A DNA stretch of 9,698 nt from an uncultured Campylobacter sp. (lineage in GTDB: Bacteria > Campylobacterota > Campylobacteria > Campylobacterales > Campylobacteraceae): the NCBI RefSeq assembly GCF_938045775.1, contig NZ_CALIBH010000122.1:1-9698 (forward strand), in the 5' to 3' direction. The notes under the pieces are model-generated. The model was not told the DNA's origin and did not search any database. It saw only the letters and a list, made by a program, of their open reading frames with translations. Below are positions 1-6,187 of this stretch, in pieces. How positions within the stretch are numbered: position 1 is the first letter of the stretch; each line of letters begins with the position of its first letter. The position numbers and the translations under genes were made by a program.

Positions 1-268
1 TTCTAAACTCGTCTAGGAATTTCTCGCGATCCTCGACGCTCATAGCGTCCAGCTTTTTTTTAAACTCCATCTTAAATCCGCGCTTGAGATCCCTTGCCTG
101 CGCTCTTAGCTCGCCCGCGCGCTTGTCGATCTCAAACGCCGCTTCGCTTAAGCTCTTGGCATCGGCGCCGGCGATCGAGGCATTGATCTGCTCGGGGCTG
201 CTTGAGCTAAAATCTGCGGCGAACAGCACGCCCGCGACTAAAACGCTTGCTAAAACAATCTTTTTCAT
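1..268 (-). CDS. Small exported protein, DUF1104-like, 3' end outside window
   Basis: The first 89 codons of a gene that runs off the left edge. It starts at an ATG preceded by a strong ribosome binding site (AAAGGAG, about 6 bases upstream). The N-terminus MKKIVLASVLVAGVLFAADF is a typical Campylobacter Sec signal peptide with likely cleavage after LFA or FAA, so the product should be periplasmic. The mature part is short and charged, predicted helical (SLSEAAFEIDKRAGELRAQ, then lysine-rich), and has the phrase MSVEDREKFLDEF at about residues 76-88. That style recalls the small DUF1104 exported proteins of Campylobacter and Helicobacter, whose function is unknown. The family assignment is from memory and moderate; the gene itself, with its signal peptide, RBS and -10, is well supported. 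Confidence 0.8.
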   Translation of the reverse strand, partial: MKKIVLASVLVAGVLFAADFSSSSPEQINASIAGADAKSLSEAAFEIDKRAGELRAQARDLKRGFKMEFKKKLDAMSVEDREKFLDEFR

Positions 269-295
269 TCTCTCTCCTTTGTGAAAGTTAGCGTA

Positions 296-301
296 ATTGT
301 A
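296..301 (-). promoter_or_regulatory. Putative -10 element for the small exported protein
   Basis: On the minus strand this reads TACAAT, preceded by a CTTTTTTC tract as in Campylobacter sigma-70 promoters, which use T-rich upstream stretches in place of a -35. It lies about 28 bases upstream of the ATG. Inferred from sequence only. Confidence 0.45.
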
Positions 302-633
302 GAAAAAAGTCGTGAAGAAAAAGTTAAATGAAGCTCACGCCGCCAAAATAGCTCGGCGCCGTAAATTTAGAACTTTGATTTAAATTTAGAAAATTTTGCG
401 CTGCTGCGGCAAAAACAGAGCGTAATGCGCGCAAACGGAGTTAAAATTTTAAAATTTAAGCGGAGGGGGCGCAGCGTGTAAATTTAGCGTAAATTTAGCA
501 TAAATTCGCGCTGCATAGATTGCATTAAAAGCCCGCCGTGCGTAAATTTAACGGCAGAGAGGGCGTATCCCGGCGCTGCGGACGGCGAAATTTCATCGCG
601 TAAATTTAACCGCAGGGCTGCTAAATTTAGAGA
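302..633. other. Gene-free spacer rich in AAATTT hexamers
   Basis: No convincing open reading frame on either strand. The stretch alternates GC-rich patches with the palindromic hexamer AAATTT, often as TAAATTTA; I count about a dozen AAATTT between 302 and 666. Two near copies of CGTAAATTTAAC(G/C)GCAG occur at about 540 and 599, and two TAAATTTAGC units lie close together near 478-500. No tRNA or known RNA was recognised. Confidence 0.6.
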
Positions 634-660
634 TTGCGGATGATTAAATTTCATCCGCAA
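634..660 (-). terminator. Hairpin downstream of sodC, putative terminator
   Basis: A perfect 10-bp inverted repeat, TTGCGGATGA and TCATCCGCAA, with a 7-base loop (TTAAATT). It begins 6 bases after the sodC stop codon. No good U-tract follows on the minus strand, so it may act as a 3'-end stabiliser or a weak or factor-dependent terminator. Confidence 0.6.
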
Positions 661-666
661 CGAAGC

Positions 667-1212
667 TTATTTTATAACGCCGCAGACCATTCTAGCTCCG
701 CCGCCGCCAAGCGGCTTCGGATGGTCGCTGTGGTTATCGCCGCCTACGTGAACCATCAGCGAGTGGCCCTTTAGCTCATCTAAGCTCTTGATCTTCGGAG
801 CCAGCACCGGATAGACCGCATTGCCCTCGGCATCGACGAAAAGTGCAGGCAGATCGCCCTTGTGGCCGCTATCATCCCAAGCAAACGAGTGTTTTTTGGT
901 ATCGCTTGGATCCCAGTGACCGCCCGCTTTCATACCTAGACCCTTCTCATTTGCGCCGCAGTCGGCGTTTTGATGCACGTGAAAACCGTGCGCGCCGCTA
1001 GCAAGACCTTTTAAATTCGGGAAAAATGCCACGCCGTAGTTCGTCTCGACCGCTACGACCTCGCCGACGGTTACGTTGCCCTTCTCGCCCAACTGCTCCA
1101 TAGTGATGACGAGGTGCTTGCCCGTCTTAGGGTCGAAATTTTGCATATCGCCGTGCTCGTGAGCGATCAAGGCGCTTGCGACTAAAATTGATGAAATTAG
1201 AAATTTCTTCAT
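667..1212 (-). CDS. sodC: Periplasmic Cu,Zn superoxide dismutase
   Basis: Converts superoxide to O2 and H2O2 in the periplasm. The 181-residue product begins with a signal peptide (MKKFLISSILVASALIA) and continues with a His-rich start (HEHGD). All metal ligands are visible: copper H78, H80, H99 and H155; zinc H99 (bridging), H108, H117 and D120. The disulfide cysteines are C85 (NADCG) and C177 (MVCGVI), and the C-terminal GGGGARMVCGVI signature is intact. The frame is open upstream to 1281, but the start at 1212 is chosen because AAAGGA lies 6 bases before it and the signal peptide begins there. It follows modB on the same strand after 65 bases that contain a likely promoter, and a hairpin follows the stop. 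Length is close to the usual ~175 residues. Confidence 0.95.
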   Translation of the reverse strand: MKKFLISSILVASALIAHEHGDMQNFDPKTGKHLVITMEQLGEKGNVTVGEVVAVETNYGVAFFPNLKGLASGAHGFHVHQNADCGANEKGLGMKAGGHWDPSDTKKHSFAWDDSGHKGDLPALFVDAEGNAVYPVLAPKIKSLDELKGHSLMVHVGGDNHSDHPKPLGGGGARMVCGVIK

Positions 1213-1243
1213 GAAAAATCCTTTAAAATGAAATGCGTTTGCA

Positions 1244-1249
1244 ATTCTA
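1244..1249 (-). promoter_or_regulatory. Putative sodC -10 element
   Basis: On the minus strand this reads TAGAAT, directly preceded by TTTTTTTGA and another T-rich run, the usual shape of a Campylobacter sigma-70 promoter. It sits 31 bases upstream of the sodC ATG, so sodC can probably be expressed separately from modB. Confidence 0.5.
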
Positions 1250-1277
1250 TCAAAAAAATACTTAAAAATAATTTTTT

Positions 1278-1946
1278 TCAATTAGATAAATTTCGCTTTT
1301 TATCTAAAAGGCTTATCGCGAAGAATAAAATCAAGCTGAAAATCACGAGCAAAAGGCTCAAAATCAGCGCCCGCTCGTTTTCCCCGTCATACACGGCGCC
1401 CATGATCGCAAAACCTAGCGTGTCGGTTTTGCCCACGATGTTTCCGCCCAGCATCAGCGTGATACCCACTTCGCCAAGCCCGCGCGAGAGCGCTAAAATA
1501 AGCGCGGAGCCGAGCGTTTTAAGCGAGCTTGGAAGGATTACGAAGAGGAAAATTTGAGATCTGTTTTTGCCCAAAATTTGCGCGGCTTCGATTAGGCTCT
1601 TCGGAAAGAGCTCAAAGCTCGCACACACGGGCTTTACAAACAGCGGCAGCCCCACCAAAAATGCGGCGATTACCAATGAAGAAAAGTTAAAAACGATGTC
1701 TAAATTTAACGCAGAGCCGATAAATCCGCTCTTTCCGAAGATGTAAAGAAGCAGAAATCCCGTCGCGATCGGCGGGAAGATAAGCGGAAAAATTACCAAA
1801 ATTTCGACGATCTTTTTAAATTTGGCTTTGCTGAAAGCTAAAAAATACGCAATTGCTAGCCCTATTGAAATCAGCAGCAAAAAGCTGCAAAATAGGGCTT
1901 TCGCGCTTAGTATCAGAGGATGCGCGATCCAAGCGATATCGCTCAT
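1278..1946 (-). CDS. modB: Molybdate-type ABC transporter permease
   Basis: Inner-membrane channel subunit of a ModABC-type oxyanion importer. The 222-residue protein has about five to six hydrophobic segments (roughly residues 15-35, 46-70, 85-105, 130-150 and 195-214). The EAA loop that docks to the ATPase is present (EAAQILGKNRSQIFLFVILP, about residues 120-139), followed by the ModB signature GLGEVGITLMLGGNIVGKTDT, matching the family pattern ALGEFGAT..M..GNI.G.T.T. Length agrees with ModB (~225). The ATG overlaps a TGA in a neighbouring frame (ATGA at 1946-1943), which would be the stop of the binding-protein gene if that gene were unshifted. No good Shine-Dalgarno precedes the ATG, so translational coupling is likely. 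No ATPase gene follows; sodC is next. Confidence 0.92.
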   Translation of the reverse strand: MSDIAWIAHPLILSAKALFCSFLLLISIGLAIAYFLAFSKAKFKKIVEILVIFPLIFPPIATGFLLLYIFGKSGFIGSALNLDIVFNFSSLVIAAFLVGLPLFVKPVCASFELFPKSLIEAAQILGKNRSQIFLFVILPSSLKTLGSALILALSRGLGEVGITLMLGGNIVGKTDTLGFAIMGAVYDGENERALILSLLLVIFSLILFFAISLLDKKRNLSN

Positions 1947-2643
1947 TTAAGACCGAATTTTGAAAAAATCTCTTTTGAGCGATCCGATTAAACTCCTCCA
2001 TCACCTTTTCGCAAAGCGCCTGCTCGCTGCACGCGCTAAGCCTTGCGATACCGATGAATGCGGGGCTATAGAGGCTCTCGTCGATGTAGATTACCGAGCC
2101 GAACTCATCTTTTTTGGCGACCGCTTCGGTGCTGTTGATAAAGCCCGCCTGCACCTCGCCGTTGATGACGTATGCGACCACCTGCGGCACGCCCGCGACG
2201 GCTAAAATTTTATCTTTTACCGGCTCCATCTTGACGTTTTGTAAAAACTCGTTCGTCCTGATACCGTAAATCGCCTTTTTAGGATCCGGCATCGCGATCT
2301 TATCGAACTTTGCAATCTCCGATACGTCGTTTATTTTAATATTTTTCGGCGTTACTAAAACTAGCGTGCCGCGCCCGATACGCTCAAATTTAGTGATATT
2401 TAGATCGCTTTTTTTCAAAAACGCCTCGTCGCCCACGATGAATGAAATTTTATTCTCGCGCGATTGAATGACGAGCTGGCCGAGGTTAGCAAACGATCCC
2501 GCTACGTCCATGCCCTCTTTTTTCAAATTTTCGATCACGGCCGAGACGGGCTTTTTGTATCCGCCGCCGGCCGCGATTATCAGCTGATCCGCGCAGAACG
2601 AAACGCTTGCCGCAAGCGCCAAAATAAATGCAATTTTTTTCAT
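1816..2643 (-). CDS. modA: ModA-like oxyanion-binding protein, 3' frame apparently shifted
   Basis: Periplasmic binding protein expected to deliver molybdate or tungstate to ModB. The start has a clear RBS (AAAAGGA) and signal peptide (MKKIAFILALAASVSFCA). Family features follow: IIAAGGGYKKP at about residue 22, the domain GSFANLGQLVIQ, IVGDEAFL, then GRGTLVLVTP, MPDPKKAIYG and NGEVQAGFINSTEA. It lacks the classic ModA AAASL start and belongs to a divergent ModA-like group, so substrate is uncertain. As read, the frame gives 275 residues and overruns modB by 131 bases; everything after about residue 224 (KRFFQNSVLNERY...) looks non-native. The neighbouring frame reads EIFSKFGLK then TGA, overlapping the modB ATG as ATGA; one extra T in the T6 run (plus-strand A6, 1963-1968) would join them to give about 233 residues. 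Real mutation, slippage or sequencing error cannot be told apart here. Confidence 0.82.
   Translation of the reverse strand: MKKIAFILALAASVSFCADQLIIAAGGGYKKPVSAVIENLKKEGMDVAGSFANLGQLVIQSRENKISFIVGDEAFLKKSDLNITKFERIGRGTLVLVTPKNIKINDVSEIAKFDKIAMPDPKKAIYGIRTNEFLQNVKMEPVKDKILAVAGVPQVVAYVINGEVQAGFINSTEAVAKKDEFGSVIYIDESLYSPAFIGIARLSACSEQALCEKVMEEFNRIAQKRFFQNSVLNERYRLDRASSDTKRESPILQLFAADFNRASNCVFFSFQQSQI
1963..1968 (-). other. T6 homopolymer at the probable modA frameshift
   Basis: Six Ts on the coding strand (codons 226-227 of the modA-like frame, TTT TTT). Adding one T, or slipping back one base here, switches translation into the frame that ends SKFGLK-stop at 1943, exactly at the modB start. 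An alternative cause is the near-tandem CGATC CGAT at 1980-1988, since losing five bases there restores the same frame. Confidence 0.5.
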
Positions 2644-2669
2644 GAAAATCCTTTTTTGAAATTTTAAGA

Positions 2670-2703
2670 ATTTTACAAAATATAATCTTATTTATTAATA
2701 AAT
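2670..2703 (-). promoter_or_regulatory. Putative modA promoter with AT palindrome
   Basis: Between modD and modA, 115 bases of AT-rich DNA hold -10-like hexamers on the minus strand (TATATT at 2684-2679; TAAAAT at 2675-2670). Just upstream, at 2690-2703, is the perfect 14-bp palindrome ATTTATTAATAAAT, about where a repressor such as a ModE-type protein could overlap the -35 region. No known operator consensus was matched with certainty. If real, modA-modB can be transcribed separately from modD. Confidence 0.35.
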
Positions 2704-2758
2704 CGTATTTTTATGCCCTGTTTTAGACTTTCACGCCTTAAAATTTAAAATTTAATAT

Positions 2759-3610
2759 TTAGATGAGCTCTATCTTTCCGCTCAAATCACACACGCCCTG
2801 ATTCCAAACTGCCGAGCTTACGAGCACGTCCACGCCGGTAGCCGCAAACTTTGCGCAGTTATTTTTATTTATACCGCCCGCGGCGCAAATTTTAATCTGC
2901 GGCGCCGTTTCATCTCGCCTCAAAACGCAGGCTCTAAGCTCGCCTGGGCTCATCTTATCGCACATTATCGCATCGGGTGCGTAACCTAAGAGCTCACTAA
3001 ATTCGCGCTCACTTGCCACTTCGATCATTATCTTTCGCTCGGGCGCGCGCTCTTTAAATTTAGCGATCTGCGCGCAAAACTCGCTAAAGCTTGCAAACGC
3101 GCGGATATGGTTTGAAAAAAACAGGACGCTGTCGTGCAGCCCTAGGCGGTGCATGCTCCCGCCGCCCGCTATCAGCGCATTTACGCAAAGCTCCTTCGCA
3201 AAAGGAAAGCTCTTGCGCGTCGCGCCCAGCACGCAGCGCGGATTAACTTCTCGCATCAGCGCAACCATCTCGTGCGCGTAGGTAGAAATTTTGCATGAGT
3301 ACTCAAACACGATCTGAACGATCTTCCAAGCTTTATGGAGGCTCTCAAAGCTCCCTTGTGCGCTAAAAATTTCATCCCCCGCGCCAAATGCGCTTCCCTC
3401 TCGCGCCAGATGCTGCGTCTCGCAACCAAAGCGCGCCGCCACTTCGCGTGCAATTCCGCCGCCGCTAAAGATCAGATCCTGCCTCGTTACGATCGAAAGC
3501 CGCGCGGGCGCATCTAAATCCGTGCAGCCGCGTAAAAGCTCGGTCGTAAGGTCCAAAAATGCGCCGTCGCTAGCGATTAGATCGTCGATTTTACTCTGCG
3601 AAATAAACAT
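2759..3610 (-). CDS. modD: ModD, molybdenum-associated phosphoribosyltransferase-like protein
   Basis: The 283-residue protein is a full-length member of the ModD branch of the quinolinate phosphoribosyltransferase (NadC) fold. Visible signatures are DLTTELL at residues 20-26, the middle KIVQIVFEYSCKISTYAHEMV stretch, ATRKSFPFAKE around TRK 131-133, AGGGSMHRLGLHD at about 148-160, and a C-terminal beta/alpha end with CAAGGINKNN and GVDVLVSSAVW. The AGGG.-HRLGL-D pattern is typical of ModD rather than NadC. ModD genes often sit with molybdate transport genes, but the reaction is not established; a role with a phosphoribosylated ligand is only suggested by the fold. The ATG lies 2 bases after the upstream nitroreductase stop, so the two are co-transcribed and probably coupled. 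modA follows after 115 bases. Confidence 0.88.
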   Translation of the reverse strand: MFISQSKIDDLIASDGAFLDLTTELLRGCTDLDAPARLSIVTRQDLIFSGGGIAREVAARFGCETQHLAREGSAFGAGDEIFSAQGSFESLHKAWKIVQIVFEYSCKISTYAHEMVALMREVNPRCVLGATRKSFPFAKELCVNALIAGGGSMHRLGLHDSVLFFSNHIRAFASFSEFCAQIAKFKERAPERKIMIEVASEREFSELLGYAPDAIMCDKMSPGELRACVLRRDETAPQIKICAAGGINKNNCAKFAATGVDVLVSSAVWNQGVCDLSGKIELI

Positions 3611-3612
3611 AT

Positions 3613-4110
3613 CTAGCCTACGAAGTGAATTTTAGCGGGCTCAAAGCGTGAATGCGCCTTTGTGACGCGAGACGGAAAGCCCAAAGGCATAATGCAAAAC
3701 GCCTCCAAATGCCCAGGCAGATCCAAGATTTCTCTTACGCGCTCCATTGCGTAAATATCGGGCGCTACGCCCAGCCACGTGGTGCCAAGCCCCAAATGGT
3801 GCGCCGCCAGCCAAAGATTTTCTGCCGCACAAGCGCAGTCGTAGCGAGCGTAGGGCTGGAATTTTAAGCCGCTTTTGCGCGTGCAGACCACGATCGCAAG
3901 CGGCGCGTCTTTCGTGCAGCCGCCGTAGGTGCCGACGCTGCTAAGTAGCGTAAGCGTGGTGCGGTCGCGCACTACGTAAAACTCCCATGAGCGCTGGTTG
4001 CCCGCGCTAGGGGCTTGCATCGCGGCTTTTAGCACGAGCTCGATCTGATCGTCGCTCGGCATTTTCTCGGTAAAGCTCCGCACGCTCGTGCGTGTAAAAA
4101 TTTCATTCAT
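3613..4110 (-). CDS. Nitroreductase-family FMN oxidoreductase
   Basis: Cytoplasmic flavoenzyme of the nitroreductase superfamily, expected to use NAD(P)H and FMN; the natural substrate is unknown. At 165 residues it is normal for the compact single-domain type. The FMN-phosphate motif RTSVRSF is at residues 7-13, the APSAGNQ motif at 33-39, the central helix CACAAENLWLAAHHLGLGTTWLG follows, and the C-terminal turn MPLGFP precedes the last strand. The start is supported by AAAGGAG a few bases upstream. It is first in the cluster and is followed after 2 bases by modD, which ties it to metal-oxyanion handling. The sequence looks like general NfsB-type enzymes more than BluB, but pairing a nitroreductase fold with a phosphoribosyltransferase fold is notable. 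Confidence 0.9.
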   Translation of the reverse strand: MNEIFTRTSVRSFTEKMPSDDQIELVLKAAMQAPSAGNQRSWEFYVVRDRTTLTLLSSVGTYGGCTKDAPLAIVVCTRKSGLKFQPYARYDCACAAENLWLAAHHLGLGTTWLGVAPDIYAMERVREILDLPGHLEAFCIMPLGFPSRVTKAHSRFEPAKIHFVG

Positions 4111-4131
4111 CGCTGCTCCTTTAAATTAAAT

Positions 4132-4176
4132 TTCTAAATTCCGCTTTTTGCGAGCGGTAAAAAATGGAATTTAGAA
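4132..4176. promoter_or_regulatory. Nested inverted repeats upstream of the nitroreductase gene
   Basis: A perfect 11-bp inverted repeat, TTCTAAATTCC (4132-4142) and GGAATTTAGAA (4166-4176), encloses 23 bases that hold a second 5-bp hairpin, CCGCT (4141-4145) and AGCGG (4153-4157). The two stems share bases 4141-4142, so they could be alternative structures. It lies 22 bases before the start codon, ahead of the RBS, so it could be an operator or a leader-RNA structure. No clear -10 was seen nearby. Confidence 0.45.
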
Positions 4177-4716
4177 GTAGGCTTGCCGCTGCGTTTGCTT
4201 GAGCCCTGCTTACACTTTACGCTTATTTAGGCGCTACGCGGCGGCTGATGCGCGCAGATTTGGTTTTGCTTGCCTGAGCGCGCCTCTTTTTGCATCAAAA
4301 AGCGCGCGAAACTGCGATAAAATTTCAAATCGCGCTGCTGCGAAAATCCGCCGCAAAGAACATTTGCGTAAACTTGGCTTGCTTAAATTTCGCTCACGAG
4401 CAAGCTCACGACCCGCTTATTTAAATTTTTAATCCTAGACCGCTATTTGGCCCCGCTAAAATAACCCGCCGTATACATCAATATGTGCGTGTAGCTCGCG
4501 CGGTTCTTAAATTTCATCTCGCGCCGAACGAAATTCTGCCTTCGTGCCGAGCAAATTTTATCTTCGTCGTCTGGAAAATTCCGCTTTCGCCGCTTTTGAA
4601 TTTTAACTGCATCGCGCGCCGCAAAGCACTTGACGCGCCGTACCGCATGCAAAGTGCGCTCAGATCAAAAGCTCAAAATATATAAAATTTAACCGCCAAG
4701 CACGACTAGGCAGAGC
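4177..4716. other. Gene-free stretch with a hairpin, possibly degraded sequence
   Basis: No open reading frame here has a credible RBS or a recognisable protein: the TTG-start frame at 4199-4432 and the minus frame at 4443-4652 are Arg/Ala/Cys-rich with no family signature. A strong stem at 4278-4307 pairs CTTTTTG with CAAAAAG around a CAT loop, then GCGCG with CGCGC after a 3-base bulge. A direct repeat GCTCACGA occurs twice around 4390-4412. The minus-strand tail HILMYTAGYFSGAK, ending at 4443, might be a remnant of a coding sequence but was not recognised. Confidence 0.4.
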
Positions 4717-4735
4717 CATGCGCCGAAGCGCTATG
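4717..4735 (-). terminator. UUCG-capped hairpin after tcdA
   Basis: On the minus strand CATAGCGC-TTCG-GCGCATG folds into a stem of about seven pairs with one bulged base and a cUUCGg tetraloop, a very stable cap. It starts 12 bases after the tcdA stop. There is no U-run behind it, so its terminator role is tentative. Confidence 0.4.
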
Positions 4736-4746
4736 AAATTTAAGCG

Positions 4747-5415
4747 TTAAGTCTGCTTGCTTATCAGCTTGCGCACGACGTAGCTTGCGATGAAAAGCCC
4801 GAAGCTCGCGGTCACGCCCATGAAGCTGCCCATTGATTTGACGCGCGGCGGCTCGCTTGAACAAACGACGTCAAAATCGCCCGCAAAGCCGTGCTTTCGC
4901 AGCTCATATCTGATCTTGCGCGCGAGCGGATCGCCTTGCGTCCGCCAGATTGAGCGGATTTCGATTTTAGCGGGATCGAGCCTCTTTGCGCCGCCCATCG
5001 AGCTCACAAAGCCCGCGCCCGCCTCGCTACAGCGCAGCGCAAGCGCGATCTTAGCGCTCACGTCGTCTATCGCGTCGATTACGAAATCAAATTTGCCGAG
5101 GTCGAATTCCGATAAAAATTCCTCATCAATCCTAGCGGCGATCGGCGTTATGCCCTTAAATTTGCGTGCGAAAACCTCGCATTTTAGCTCGCCTACATGC
5201 TCGCTTCCAAACTGGCGATTTTGGTTGGTTATCTCGAAGCGATCGCAATCGATCACGCTTAGATTTACCGCGCCGCTGCGGTACAGCGCCTCTATCGCCG
5301 CTCCGCCCACGCCGCCGCAGCCGCAGATTAAAATTTTAGCGCTTTGCAGCCTTGCAAAATCCTCGCCGAAAAGCAGGCGCGAGCGCGAAAAGCGGTCTAC
5401 TACGACCTCACTCAT
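4747..5415 (-). CDS. tcdA: tRNA threonylcarbamoyladenosine dehydratase (TcdA/CsdL, E1-like)
   Basis: ThiF/MoeB-superfamily enzyme that uses ATP to dehydrate t6A37 in ANN-decoding tRNAs to the cyclic ct6A form. The 222-residue protein opens with RFSRSRLLFGEDFARLQSAKI, then the nucleotide-binding loop GCGGVGG (32-38), the D56/D58 region and the adenylation motif TNQNRQFG (63-70). TcdA-specific phrases follow: DAIDD, the SSMGGAKRLDPAKI stretch matching GGAGGQIDPTQI of the E. coli enzyme, and DPLARKIRYELRKHG. It is shorter than E. coli TcdA (268) because the loop before the final hydrophobic segment is reduced. The ATG overlaps the end of surE by 8 bases, so translation is coupled. The TcdA assignment over ThiF or MoeB rests on the DPLA..IR and GGA..DP motifs. 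Confidence 0.88.
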   Translation of the reverse strand: MSEVVVDRFSRSRLLFGEDFARLQSAKILICGCGGVGGAAIEALYRSGAVNLSVIDCDRFEITNQNRQFGSEHVGELKCEVFARKFKGITPIAARIDEEFLSEFDLGKFDFVIDAIDDVSAKIALALRCSEAGAGFVSSMGGAKRLDPAKIEIRSIWRTQGDPLARKIRYELRKHGFAGDFDVVCSSEPPRVKSMGSFMGVTASFGLFIASYVVRKLISKQT

Positions 5416-6187
5416 CGTTTTTCATCCACCTTTCTAGCGCGCTCATCTGCTCGTGCGCGGTCAAATTTAGCTTGATCGGACTTAATGTTGCCCGCCCCTC
5501 AAAAAGTGCCGAAATGTCGCTGTTTTCGTTTTTGCTCGCATCAAAACTGAGCGTGGATTTGCCGAGCCAATAATACTCTATTCCGCGCGGATTGCGGTTT
5601 AGCTGTGCGTCGGTATCGTAGAGCTTCTCGCCGCATGGCGCAACCGAAAGCCCCTTGAAATCTTGCTTTGAAACGGCAGGAACGTTTAAATTTAAAAACT
5701 GCTTCGGCGGTAGCGGAAAGCCTTTTTTAAAGATTTTCTCTACCAATTCCACCGCGAGCTCGCACGCGAGATCAAATCCGTATCGCTGCAGCGAATCCGC
5801 GACGTAAAACTGGCTCACTGCAAGCGCGGGAATGCCTTGCAAAACCCCCTCCATCGCGCCTCCGCACGTGCCCGAATAGGTCACGTCCTCCGCGACGTTG
5901 GCTCCGTGATTTATGCCGCTTATCACTAGATCGGGCTTGCGGTTATACAGCGCGCGGAGCGCCAAATACACGCAGTCTGCGGGCGTGGCGTCATCTAGTT
6001 TGAAAAATCCGTCGTCGAGCTTGATAAATCTAAGCGGACGCGTAAGCGTGAGTGAGTGCGAGCAGGCCGATTTCTCCGAGCTCGGCGCTACGATAGTGAC
6101 GTTTGCGATCCCTCTTAGCGCGCTTGCGAGCTCCAAAAGTCCGCGCGCTTCGAATCCGTCGTCGTTGGTGATTAAAATTTCTTTCAT
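5408..6187 (-). CDS. surE: 5'/3'-nucleotidase SurE
   Basis: Metal-dependent cytoplasmic phosphatase acting on nucleoside 5'- and 3'-monophosphates, linked to stationary-phase survival and nucleotide salvage. The 259-residue protein is full length. The N-terminal ILITNDDGFEARGL supplies metal ligands D9 and D10; S40 (APSSEKSAC) and N93 (SGINHGANVAEDVTYSGT) complete the D-D-S-N metal site. The YSGTCGGAMEG stretch replaces the usual YSGTVAAAMEG, a mild local variation. Its start is supported by a purine-rich AAAGAGAG upstream. tcdA overlaps its 3' end, as expected for the surE-ThiF-family pair in Campylobacter. Confidence 0.95.
   Translation of the reverse strand: MKEILITNDDGFEARGLLELASALRGIANVTIVAPSSEKSACSHSLTLTRPLRFIKLDDGFFKLDDATPADCVYLALRALYNRKPDLVISGINHGANVAEDVTYSGTCGGAMEGVLQGIPALAVSQFYVADSLQRYGFDLACELAVELVEKIFKKGFPLPPKQFLNLNVPAVSKQDFKGLSVAPCGEKLYDTDAQLNRNPRGIEYYWLGKSTLSFDASKNENSDISALFEGRATLSPIKLNLTAHEQMSALERWMKNDE

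Noticed and set aside
302..666. Possible CRISPR-like or integrase-type repeat array from the TAAATTTA units
   Set aside because: Units are only 8-10 bases, irregularly spaced and found throughout the window; no cas, integrase or attachment site is present.
1213..1281. Upstream extension of sodC to a start at 1281
   Set aside because: It would put 23 extra residues before the signal peptide; the RBS and -10 element fit the start at 1212.
4199..4432. TTG-start open frame of 77 codons
   Set aside because: No RBS, Arg/Ala-rich composition and a stable hairpin inside it; looks like non-coding DNA.
4443..4652. Minus-strand open frame of 69 codons
   Set aside because: No RBS or family signature; its tail might be a remnant but evidence is too thin to call a gene or pseudogene.
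4790..5437. Long plus-strand open frame (215 codons) opposite tcdA
   Set aside because: It is fully antisense to a protein with clear TcdA motifs, is Ser/Pro/Leu-rich without family features, and arises from the coding strand's codon bias.
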